The notes under the pieces: model-generated
What the model saw: only the letters and a program-made list of their open reading frames with translations
Told to the model about the DNA's origin: nothing
The model's database searches: none
Translations under genes and position numbers: made by a program
Shown here: piece after piece, positions 9,167-16,529 of the stretch
Numbering within the stretch: position 1 is the first letter of the stretch
How the letters are laid out: each line of letters starts with the position of its first letter
Assembly (NCBI RefSeq): GCF_900142725.1
Contig: NZ_FRBW01000003.1
Coordinates: 434,001 to 498,000 of the forward strand
From: Roseibium suaedae
GTDB taxonomy: Bacteria > Pseudomonadota > Alphaproteobacteria > Rhizobiales > Stappiaceae
Direction of reading: 5' to 3'
DNA: 64,000 nt

Positions 9167-9734
9167 GAATACTGACTTCCGTTACAAAGGAACGCGTGCC
9201 CCCATCCCAGACGGGAAAGAGCCCACTCAACCATAACACGTTAAAAGTATAATTCACCTCTTCCTGAAATCTTACTTAACGTAATAGTACAAACAAATAC
9301 CTACGCAATATTTACGGTGTAAAAATAAGATAAAGCATTCCTCAGCACCATGAAGCAAAACATTTGAAATGTCGATCGGGTACAGGGCGGCCGACTTCAA
9401 CATCTGCGACAAAACCGATAGTCACCACGCGCCCGGCGGAAGCGACACAAAACCAAATCCAAATTGCACTTCTGGAAGGCGCGTATGTCCGCCATGCGGC
9501 TCAAACGACCCAGAAAACGCAAAAAAAACGCGATCGGAGACGATCGGGCGGGTTTTGTTTATGAATGCGGGAACAAGCTTCAGCTACGCGGTCACTTGAT
9601 ACGGTCCCGGCAGAAGAAAATCACAAACTGAATAGTCAGCCAAATCGCGTTTGAAGAACGATGGCCGATGGCCCCGATAATGGGCACAGATGGGACCGGC
9701 CGGAATATGCCGGCTCCCATCGCGTCCTTCTTCC
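9167..9734. other. Intergenic region upstream of the secretion operon
   Basis: No convincing gene in 568 bases. Bases 9230-9370 are strongly AT-rich compared with the surroundings and would hold the promoter of the minus-strand secretion operon. CGATCG at 9531-9536 and 9541-9546 forms a small hairpin. A larger imperfect hairpin with GATGGGA/TCCCATC arms (9689-9721) lies just downstream of the HAD gene and could end the importer transcript, although it has no T-run. Short frames here (for example 9369-9599) have no protein-like composition. Confidence 0.6.
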
Positions 9735-10181
9735 TTAAAAGTCTCCTGGAGCGCATTGGAGGCAGGTGAGGCCGGCTTCGCGCCAGAAGGCGACGACGGA
9801 AGAGCGGTCATCCACGACCAGCCAGGGGCTGAAGCCGTCACTCCGGATCCGGTCAAGGGCGCTGGCCTTGGCTTCCGGATCCGGCAGGGCATCCTCATGT
9901 TCCTGGCGCAAATAGACCGCATCAAAGGGGATCTCGGCCTGGCGCAGCCACTCTTCGGTGCGGGCCTGCCAGCCAACCGGCCGGCCTGAGCAGATCACGA
10001 TCTCCTCGCCCTGCGCCTTCAGATGGCGCAGCAGACGGACGATGGGCGCGATTGGCGATGCATCGGCCATGGCATCATGGAAGGCATCCCAGTGCTTTTC
10101 GACCCCATGCACCAGATGCCCGAGCCGGTCCGCATCGAATGTGGCCAGAGTTCCGTCGACATCGAAGATCACGCAATTCAT
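9735..10181 (-). CDS. HAD-superfamily phosphatase
   Basis: A 148-residue protein beginning MNCVIFDVDGTLATFDADR, which is HAD motif I (DVDGT, nucleophile and acid/base Asp). Motif II is probably VICSGR, and the late VVDDRSS matches the acidic motif IV. The length fits a minimal cap-less HAD such as phosphatases acting on small phosphoesters or polynucleotide ends. The start is set by the ATGA overlap with the upstream histidine phosphatase. As the last gene of the ABC importer operon it is likely to dephosphorylate the imported substrate or a derivative; the substrate is unknown. Confidence 0.8.
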   Translation of the reverse strand: MNCVIFDVDGTLATFDADRLGHLVHGVEKHWDAFHDAMADASPIAPIVRLLRHLKAQGEEIVICSGRPVGWQARTEEWLRQAEIPFDAVYLRQEHEDALPDPEAKASALDRIRSDGFSPWLVVDDRSSVVAFWREAGLTCLQCAPGDF

Positions 10182-10735
10182 TTCATCATTCCTTCCGCCA
10201 GAAGCGGTTGTTCGCGCCATGTGCCAGAGGCAGGCGTGTAAAGCAGCGGGGTGGTGTTCGGGGCGGAGGGACCTGTTGCGTCCTGACCGGTCAGGGCCCT
10301 TGCGGCCCGCACCGTGCCCGAATGGGCAACGATCACCGGCAGGCGGCTGCCCGCAAGATCCATGCATTCGCAGATCGCGGAGCCCATGCGCTGGAGCAGC
10401 GTCTCCCATGCTTCTCCGCCCTCAGGCGTGGAAAAGCGCGGCGGCAATTCTGAAACCGGGCGTCCTTCATGGACACCCCAGTCCCGCTCGCGCAGATCCT
10501 TCACGACGACGGCCGTCTGATCCGGAAAGGCAAGCAAAGCCGTCTCCCGAGCCCGTTGCTGGGGGCTGGTGAAGACCATGACCGGCTGACCATAGCTGTT
10601 GTTTGCCATGGCGGCGGCTGCCCGGCGGCCCTCTTCCGTCAACTGGGCCTCCGTGCGCCCCGCAATGAGATTGTCCCGGTTGGCATCTGTTTGCCCATGG
10701 CGGATCAGGACAAAGGGGATATGTGGCAGGATCAC
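10178..10735 (-). CDS. Histidine phosphatase (phosphoglycerate mutase-like)
   Basis: A 185-residue member of the branch-1 histidine phosphatases: LIRHGQTDANR near residue 11 carries the phospho-accepting His (RHG motif), TSPQQRARETA is the second conserved Arg motif, and VIVAHSGTVRA carries the second catalytic His. No signal peptide, so cytoplasmic. The start codon is GTG (10735), overlapping the stop of the metallo-beta-lactamase-fold gene. With the HAD gene this gives two different phosphatase folds in one import operon, suggesting a phosphorylated substrate. Mutase activity is less likely in this context. Confidence 0.85.
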   Translation of the reverse strand: MILPHIPFVLIRHGQTDANRDNLIAGRTEAQLTEEGRRAAAAMANNSYGQPVMVFTSPQQRARETALLAFPDQTAVVVKDLRERDWGVHEGRPVSELPPRFSTPEGGEAWETLLQRMGSAICECMDLAGSRLPVIVAHSGTVRAARALTGQDATGPSAPNTTPLLYTPASGTWREQPLLAEGMMK

Positions 10736-11841
10736 AGAAAGGTTCTCCCGGAAATCATGGCAGGAAACCCTGCCTGCTCCCTATAGGCTTCAGGGGCACG
10801 GCAGAAAAGCGGCGCAAACCGCTTGGCGCCGAGGCGGGCCAGCATCGCGCGCTGATCTCCCAGAGGTGGATGCACGTTCCAGCGCGTGAAATGGCCGCCA
10901 ACACTGGCGACTTCACGGGCATGGGCCGTCATGTGCCCGGTGAAGAAGACCACGCCCTTCGAGCCGAGGATGCTCTCTTCCTGCCAGGCCTGCACAATGT
11001 CCCAGGCCCTACCGCCATCCGCATTGGGGGTGTCGCAGATCAGGAAGCGGGCCTCCGGGTCGAACGGCTCGTTCAGGAGCGGCGCAATCTGGTTTGCCAT
11101 CGGCGCAACACCGCCTGACCGGAGCCCCTCCAGAAGCGCCTGACGGCAGGTGTCATCCAGCGAAACCCGTCCCTTGCGCATCAGATGCAGGGCGAGTTCA
11201 CCGGCCCGGCCGGAAGGCGGGACCGGAAACAGCACCTGAACATCCGGAGCGAGACGATCGATCGCCTCATCAAGCGCCTTCTTGCGGTCTGCCTGCGGCA
11301 CAGAATCGAGATGATAGGATGCATCGATCAGGGCTGTCCCCGCAGGAGGCGGCACATCGAAGGCGAACCACTCAGATTCTTCCGACCAGTCCCCGGAATA
11401 GAACAGCCCTTCCCTGCCGAGATCAAAATGCAGCCAGACGCCTCCCAGGGCATGACCATTGCGCCCCGTGGTCAGCCTGACGCCCTCGAGGATCATTTGC
11501 CCTTGCTCGGCAAGCAGATGCACCTGCGCCCCCGGAGGCAGGGATCTGGCGGTCTGGGCCGTCGTATAGATTGGCAGGCCGGCATCGACGACATGCTGTG
11601 CGCCGCCGATATGATCGATGTGATCATGGCTGATGAAGACAGCCTCCGCCCCCTCCAGCCATTCGGGTTTGAACGGCGACGTGTCCTCCGGACCAAAGCC
11701 CACATCCAGCAGCCATAGGTGACTGCCGGTCCACAGCCGGATACAGGCGGGCCCCTTTTCGCCAAGCCCGGAGAGAACCTCGATCCACGGGGCTGTGCTG
11801 ACGGTTTGCGTCCATTCGCCTTGAACTGGTCTATCAAGCAT
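10732..11841 (-). CDS. Metallo-beta-lactamase-fold hydrolase, beta-CASP-like
   Basis: A 369-residue protein. SHDHIDHIGG is the HxHxDH metal motif, GRNGHALGGVWLHFD gives the third His region, and FYSGDW supplies the bridging Asp. The later FFTGHM and F-T-R-W-N-V-H-P segments resemble the beta-CASP part of RNase J/CPSF-type members rather than small lactonases. ATG 11841 overlaps the end of the ATPase gene by eight bases and gives a compact N-terminus. The operon context (importer plus two phosphatases) suggests a phosphodiesterase or related esterase acting on imported material. A nuclease-type activity cannot be excluded. Confidence 0.75.
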   Translation of the reverse strand: MLDRPVQGEWTQTVSTAPWIEVLSGLGEKGPACIRLWTGSHLWLLDVGFGPEDTSPFKPEWLEGAEAVFISHDHIDHIGGAQHVVDAGLPIYTTAQTARSLPPGAQVHLLAEQGQMILEGVRLTTGRNGHALGGVWLHFDLGREGLFYSGDWSEESEWFAFDVPPPAGTALIDASYHLDSVPQADRKKALDEAIDRLAPDVQVLFPVPPSGRAGELALHLMRKGRVSLDDTCRQALLEGLRSGGVAPMANQIAPLLNEPFDPEARFLICDTPNADGGRAWDIVQAWQEESILGSKGVVFFTGHMTAHAREVASVGGHFTRWNVHPPLGDQRAMLARLGAKRFAPLFCRAPEAYREQAGFPAMISGRTFL

Positions 11842-12907
11842 GGGCTTCGACCGGGGCTGAGGCGCTTGCGGACGGATCACAGAAGGTCCATGGACGGTGC
11901 AGGGAAAGACGCAACTCGTCGCCGATGCTTGCCCGCACCGGGGCATGGGTGATCAAGGTTGCTCCATGGGCTGCCAGCGTCAGACGGAACCGTCCGCCCT
12001 GATAGGTACAGGCCGTGACACGGCCCGAGATCGGTCCTTCCGCATCGATCCTGAGCTGTTCCGGGCGAACGCAGACATGGGTCGGTGTCAGGGTCTGGCT
12101 CCGGGCCTCGATTTCCTGACCCAGCACATTGATGCGCACGTGGCCTGCAGCCGGTGCACTGGCATCGCGCACGGGAAGGACCGCGCCATCGCCGACGAAC
12201 CCGGCGACGAAACAATCCTGAGGCTTGTCGTAAAGGTCTTCAGGGGCTGCGAACTGCCGGATGCGGCCTTTCTCCATGACGGCGACCCGGTCAGCCAGGG
12301 CCAGGGCCTCGGTCTGGTCATGAGTGACATAGACCATGGTTGCGCCCGTGCGCTGGTGGAAGGCGGTGAAGGCTTCCTGCATGGCGCCCCGCAGGGCCAG
12401 ATCGAGATTGGCCAGCGGCTCATCCAGCAGGACCGCCCGCGGATCGGCCACAAGGCAACGGGCCAGAGCGACACGCTGGCGTTGTCCGCCGGAAAGCTGG
12501 GCCGGAGACCGGTCGGCAAAGGCCGTCAGCCCGGTCAGGTCCAGGGCTTCGGCCACGCGCCGCTTGCGCTCGCTCAAGGATATGCCCTTGACCTCGAGCG
12601 GATAGGAGACATTGCCTGCCACGCTCTTGTGCGGCCAGAGCGCATAGGACTGGAAGACGATCCCGATGTTGCGATCTTCCGGCGGCACAAAGGAACCGCC
12701 ATCCGCAAGCACACGGTCATCCAGCGTCACGCGGCCTTTGTCGGGCACTTCGAAACCGGCGGTCAGACGCAGCAAGGTTGTCTTGCCGCATCCGGAGGGG
12801 CCCAGAAGCGCGACAAACTCCCCCTTGCCGATCTCGGCATTGATGCCATCCAGCGCCGGGGTGCCGGCATAGAGTTTCGAGACGTTGCAGAATTTCAACC
12901 CTGCCAT
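11834..12907 (-). CDS. ABC importer ATPase, FbpC/AfuC/PotA type
   Basis: A 357-residue ATPase with Walker A GPSGCGKTT, Q-loop VFQSYALWPH, signature LSGGQRQRVALARCL, Walker B AVLLDEPLANLD and H-loop VTHDQTEA. A C-terminal TOBE-like regulatory region follows (about residues 240-357, including H-V-C-V-R-P-E-Q-L). Start ATG 12907 aligns with the family N-terminus and overlaps the permease 3' end by 13 bases; longer upstream extension is non-protein-like. It powers the fused permease encoded just upstream. Confidence 0.92.
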   Translation of the reverse strand: MAGLKFCNVSKLYAGTPALDGINAEIGKGEFVALLGPSGCGKTTLLRLTAGFEVPDKGRVTLDDRVLADGGSFVPPEDRNIGIVFQSYALWPHKSVAGNVSYPLEVKGISLSERKRRVAEALDLTGLTAFADRSPAQLSGGQRQRVALARCLVADPRAVLLDEPLANLDLALRGAMQEAFTAFHQRTGATMVYVTHDQTEALALADRVAVMEKGRIRQFAAPEDLYDKPQDCFVAGFVGDGAVLPVRDASAPAAGHVRINVLGQEIEARSQTLTPTHVCVRPEQLRIDAEGPISGRVTACTYQGGRFRLTLAAHGATLITHAPVRASIGDELRLSLHRPWTFCDPSASASAPVEAHA

Positions 12908-14595
12908 GGCACGGTTCCTTTGGGTAGGCGGGAGGCAGAGAGCTGGACAACGGCCATCAGGCCAATCACCACCGCGACGATGGAGGAAGCCAGGGCGGAC
13001 GCCATGACCGTGTCGCCACTGTCCTCGAGATTGAAAATGACGACGCCCAGCGTCTCCGTGCCACCGCTCCACAGCAGCGCCGAGACAGTCAGTTCGTTCA
13101 CGGCGGTCAGGAACACCAGGATCGCACCGGCGGCAGCGGCAGGGGCCGAGAGCGGCAGAACGATATCCATCAGCCGGCGGCCAAGACGGGCACCGGAACT
13201 GGCCGCAGCCTCTTCCATCGCCGGATCCATCTGGCCGATGGCGGCCTGGACCGGCCGGAGCATGACCACGAGGAACCGGGACAGATAGGCAAGCAGAATG
13301 ATTGTCAGCGTGCCGTAGAGGGTGAAGCCGAAAGGCAGGCGCATGAAGGCCAGGATGCAGGAAATGGCAAGCACCACGCCGGGCAGCGCATAGGGCAGAT
13401 CGACCAGAGTGTCGACGGCCCGGGTCAGGCGCGTGGGGCGGCGGCTCATGATCCAGGCCAGCGGAATGCTGACGGCCATGAGGATCACGGCCGCAGATGC
13501 TGCCAGCATCAGCGAGTTGAGATAGGCCCGTTTGGTGACCGGCTGCCTGAACAGCACTTCCGCCCAGGCCTTGAGTGTCGCGCTTTCAAAGGTCAGCGGC
13601 ACACCATAGGCAGGGATCAGCGACGTGGAGACCAGCGCCAGAAGCGGCAGGACCAGAGTGCAGAAGATGAATCCCCAGAGCACCGTCTCGACGACCGGAC
13701 GTTTGCTGCCGAGGGACAGGGACAAGGGCTGAGAGGACAAACCAACCAGACCATAGGACCGGCGGCGCAGGAACAGACGCCCCATCATGACACCGGCGAT
13801 GGCGACCATGCCGATCAGCAGCGCCAGCACGGCGACTTCCGCCAGCACCGATTGCCCCATTCCCGCAAGACGCTGGTAGATCAGGGTCGGCAAGGTGGAA
13901 TACCGCGCGGGAATGCCAAGCATTGCCGGGATACCGAAGTTCCCAAGGGCCGTGACGAAGGTCATGGCAGCGCCCGCCGCAAGGCTTGGCAGACTGAGCG
14001 GCAGAACGATCTGCGCCCAGACTCTCCAGCCCCGTGCCCCTGCAATCCGGGCCGCCTCGACAAGATCCCCGGGGATCATGCGCAGGCCCGCCCGCAGGGT
14101 CAGGAAGATGATGGAAGCGTGCTGAATGCCCAGGAGCAGCGATATGCCCCAGGCCGAATAAAGCGGCTGCGGACTACCGAGCGGCGGTGCAATGCCGAGG
14201 GTCTTGAGCAGCACCGACGAGGGGCCTGTGACCTGCATCCAGGCGAGTGCCGTGATCTGGGGCGGGATGATCATGGGGATCATCAGGCAGAAGACCAGAG
14301 CAGCCTTGGCGCGGATGTCCGTCAATGCCACGACGAAGGCGAAAGCAGATCCGATCAGGACCGAAATCAGCGAGCCAGCGCCGGCCGTCACGAGGGAGTG
14401 CTGCAAGGCCGTCAGAGTGCTGGGCCGCGTGAGCACCTCGGCCGCATGAACCAGCGGCGCTCCGGTGCCGACGCTGATACCCTCGCCCAGAAGGCGCAGG
14501 ATGGGGCCCAGGGCAATGAGGATGACCGGCAACAGCAACAGGGAAATCAGCCGGTCCGAAGACCGGCTGATCGAATTGGCAGGAAGAGCAGTCAT
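12895..14595 (-). CDS. ABC importer permease, two fused BPD domains (FbpB/AfuB type)
   Basis: A 566-residue inner-membrane protein made of two binding-protein-dependent permease domains in tandem. Each carries the cytoplasmic EAA loop that docks on the ATPase: EAARIAGARGWRVWAQIVLP near residue 195 and E-E-A-A-A-S-S-G-A-R near residue 475. About twelve hydrophobic helices are visible. Fused permeases of this kind occur in ferric-iron (FbpB) and hexose-phosphate (AfuB) importers. It overlaps the binding-protein gene by ATGA. The surrounding phosphatases favour an organophosphate substrate over iron, but this is inference. Confidence 0.92.
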   Translation of the reverse strand: MTALPANSISRSSDRLISLLLLPVILIALGPILRLLGEGISVGTGAPLVHAAEVLTRPSTLTALQHSLVTAGAGSLISVLIGSAFAFVVALTDIRAKAALVFCLMIPMIIPPQITALAWMQVTGPSSVLLKTLGIAPPLGSPQPLYSAWGISLLLGIQHASIIFLTLRAGLRMIPGDLVEAARIAGARGWRVWAQIVLPLSLPSLAAGAAMTFVTALGNFGIPAMLGIPARYSTLPTLIYQRLAGMGQSVLAEVAVLALLIGMVAIAGVMMGRLFLRRRSYGLVGLSSQPLSLSLGSKRPVVETVLWGFIFCTLVLPLLALVSTSLIPAYGVPLTFESATLKAWAEVLFRQPVTKRAYLNSLMLAASAAVILMAVSIPLAWIMSRRPTRLTRAVDTLVDLPYALPGVVLAISCILAFMRLPFGFTLYGTLTIILLAYLSRFLVVMLRPVQAAIGQMDPAMEEAAASSGARLGRRLMDIVLPLSAPAAAAGAILVFLTAVNELTVSALLWSGGTETLGVVIFNLEDSGDTVMASALASSIVAVVIGLMAVVQLSASRLPKGTVPWQG

Positions 14596-15563
14596 TTTAC
14601 GCCGAAGGTTTCCGCGAAACGGGCCTTGTTCGCCTCGGTTTCTGCCAGCGCCTTGGCGGCATCGAAGTCCATGAGCTTGAGCTCGTCACGGGCCGGGAAG
14701 CCTTCCGGGCTCTTCACGCCGTTGCGGGCCGGGATATAGCCCATGTCGGAGACAAGCTGCTGGCCTTCGACCGACAGGACGAAGTCGACGAACTTGTGGG
14801 CAGCGTCCATGTTCGCAGCGCCTTCCATGATCGCCACTGGCTCGGTCACATAGGTTGCGCCTTCAGCCGGGAAGACGAACTCGACCGGCGAACCGCTGGC
14901 CTTGGCGCGCAGGGCCATGTAGTCGACGAGGACGCCATAGGGCTTCTCACCGGATGCAACAGCCTTGAAGACGCCGCCGTTTCCGCCCTGAGCAAGGGTT
15001 TCGTTTGCAGCCAGCGCTTCATAATGCTTCCAGCCCAGCGACGGATTGCTGGTCAGGGCGGCCAGGTGGATCAGGGCAGCACCGGAATAGAGCGGCGACG
15101 GCATGGCCACCAGACCCTTGTATTCGGGCTTTTCAAGGTCAGCCCAGGACGCCGGCACGTCCGATGCGCCGGTGTTGTAGACGATGCCGGTGGTGATCAG
15201 CTTGGTGGAATAATAATACCCGTCCGCGCTGTAGAGAGCGGCATCATAGCCTTCAGCTTCGGGGGACTTGTAGGCGGCAAGCTTGCCGTTCTGGGCAAGA
15301 CCTTCAAGTGTGACCGTGTCGGCGATCAGCAGGATGTCCGGCTGGCCGGCGCCTGCAGCCATTTCAGCGGTCATGCGGGTCATCAGCTGGGTGGTGCCAT
15401 CGCGGACCCACTCGACTGTGATGCCGGGATTTGCCGCCTGGAAGGCATCAACGGTCTTCTGGGCATCCTCATTGGGCTGAGATGTATAGAGCTTCAGCGT
15501 GTCGGCGGATGCGACGGCTGGCAGCGACAGCGAAAGGAACAGCGCAAGGGTAAGGCGGGACAT
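14592..15563 (-). CDS. Periplasmic substrate-binding protein of the Fbp/Afu-type importer
   Basis: A 323-residue extracellular solute-binding protein. The signal peptide MSRLTLALFLSLSLPAVASA is followed by DTLKLYTSQPNEDAQKTVDA, typical of the iron/organophosphate-binding cluster. ATG 15563 is preferred over the in-frame ATG 15569 because GGAG is six bases before it. It is the first gene of the operon. A palindromic TTTCG/CGAAA element (15585-15596) sits just upstream, with a second copy before the divergent DeoR gene. Ligand unknown; a sugar phosphate or other phosphoester is inferred from the two downstream phosphatases. Confidence 0.9.
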   Translation of the reverse strand: MSRLTLALFLSLSLPAVASADTLKLYTSQPNEDAQKTVDAFQAANPGITVEWVRDGTTQLMTRMTAEMAAGAGQPDILLIADTVTLEGLAQNGKLAAYKSPEAEGYDAALYSADGYYYSTKLITTGIVYNTGASDVPASWADLEKPEYKGLVAMPSPLYSGAALIHLAALTSNPSLGWKHYEALAANETLAQGGNGGVFKAVASGEKPYGVLVDYMALRAKASGSPVEFVFPAEGATYVTEPVAIMEGAANMDAAHKFVDFVLSVEGQQLVSDMGYIPARNGVKSPEGFPARDELKLMDFDAAKALAETEANKARFAETFGVK

Positions 15564-15584
15564 CGTCATCTCCGAGACAATTGT

Positions 15585-15596
15585 TTTCGAACGAAA
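15585..15596. promoter_or_regulatory. Putative DeoR operator, copy 1
   Basis: TTTCGAACGAAA (inverted TTTCG and CGAAA arms) lies about 20 bases upstream of the binding-protein ATG. The identical 12-mer recurs at 15726-15737 beside the regulator gene. Paired inverted repeats flanking a divergent promoter are usual for DeoR-family repressors. No footprint evidence. Confidence 0.6.
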
Positions 15597-15725
15597 GCAG
15601 ATCACAGCTCTCGACCGAGGCTATTATCGGTGCCACATGACGGTAAGGTGACAGTTTACGGCAAAAATCCGGAATTTCCCTACTTGGAGGGTAGCTCCAA
15701 GCGGGGTATGCTTTTAAAAAATGGA

Positions 15726-15737
15726 TTTCGAACGAAA
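15726..15737. promoter_or_regulatory. Putative DeoR operator, copy 2, abutting the regulator start
   Basis: An exact second copy of TTTCGAACGAAA, ending at the base before ATG 15738. Repressor bound here would block transcription or ribosome access to its own gene. If translation starts at ATG 15708 instead, this site lies inside the coding sequence. A further inverted repeat, CTTGGAG/CTCCAAG (15683-15701), lies between the two copies. Confidence 0.6.
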
Positions 15738-16502
15738 ATGAAAAGCCCGGAAATTGCCCGCCGCCACGATCGCATCACCAGCCTTCTGGCAAGTCATGAC
15801 TCGCTGTCTGCTGCCGCGCTGGCGGATTTGCTCTCGGTCACCGTGCAGACCATCCGCAGCGATCTGCGCATGCTCGACCAGGAAGGCACGATCCGGCGGC
15901 GCCATGGCTCCGCCTATCTGCTGACGCCCGGCGACAACATTGGCTATCAGCCACGGCTCGAGATGTCGCGTGACGAAAAGGCAAGGATCGGAGAAGCGGT
16001 CGCCTCGATCATCCCGCCCGGTGCGAGTGTTGCGCTGGGAACCGGAACCACGGTGGAGGCCTGCGCCCGGGCGCTCTGCCGCCATGAGGGCCTGACGGTT
16101 TTCACCAACAGCATTCATGCCGTTCTGGCGCTGCATCTTGCGCCTCGGATTTCCGTGTCGCTGGCCGGAGGAGCCGTGCGGCTGCGCGATCTGGATTTCA
16201 TCGGCTCCGAAAGCGTCGAGTTCTTCGCTGGCCTCAGGCTGGACTATGCCGTTTTCAGCGTCGGCGGCATTTCTCCAGACGGCGACCTTCTGGACTTCAA
16301 CATGGAGGAAGTGCGGGCAAGACGCGCCATTTTCGAAAGCGCCCGTCACCGGATCGTGGTGGCGGACCAGTCAAAACTGGGACGCCCCGCCCCTCATGCC
16401 TTCGGCACGCTCTGGGACGCGGAAACCATCGTCAGCGGCTCGGAGATGCCCAGCCTGATGGACGAACTGGAACAGGCAGACACCCGGTTCATTCAGGTGT
16501 AG
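15738..16502 (+). CDS. DeoR-family transcriptional repressor
   Basis: A 254-residue regulator. The N-terminal winged helix-turn-helix (about residues 4-60) has the DeoR signature around S-V-T-V-Q-T-I-R-S-D-L-R-M-L-D. The C-terminal sugar-phosphate-binding domain (about 75-235) has VALGTGTTVEACA, FTNSIHAVLAL and VVADQSKLGR, which resemble the ribose-5-phosphate isomerase-like effector domain. It is divergent from the importer/phosphatase operon and shares duplicated operator-like repeats with it, so it is the likely local repressor, relieved by a phosphorylated sugar. ATG 15738 has no clear Shine-Dalgarno; the in-frame ATG 15708 would add ten residues. Confidence 0.9.
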   Translation: MKSPEIARRHDRITSLLASHDSLSAAALADLLSVTVQTIRSDLRMLDQEGTIRRRHGSAYLLTPGDNIGYQPRLEMSRDEKARIGEAVASIIPPGASVALGTGTTVEACARALCRHEGLTVFTNSIHAVLALHLAPRISVSLAGGAVRLRDLDFIGSESVEFFAGLRLDYAVFSVGGISPDGDLLDFNMEEVRARRAIFESARHRIVVADQSKLGRPAPHAFGTLWDAETIVSGSEMPSLMDELEQADTRFIQV

Positions 16503-16529
16503 CCCGAAGAAAATCCGACGGATTGCTCA

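Noticed and set aside
9364..9599. Short plus-strand frames at 9364-9564 and 9369-9599
   Set aside because: Two overlapping frames of low-complexity composition in an intergenic region, no ribosome-binding site, no family similarity.
14796..15737. Long N-terminal extension of the DeoR frame back to 14796
   Set aside because: The extension runs antisense through the binding-protein gene; DeoR similarity begins at residue 1 of the 15738 start.
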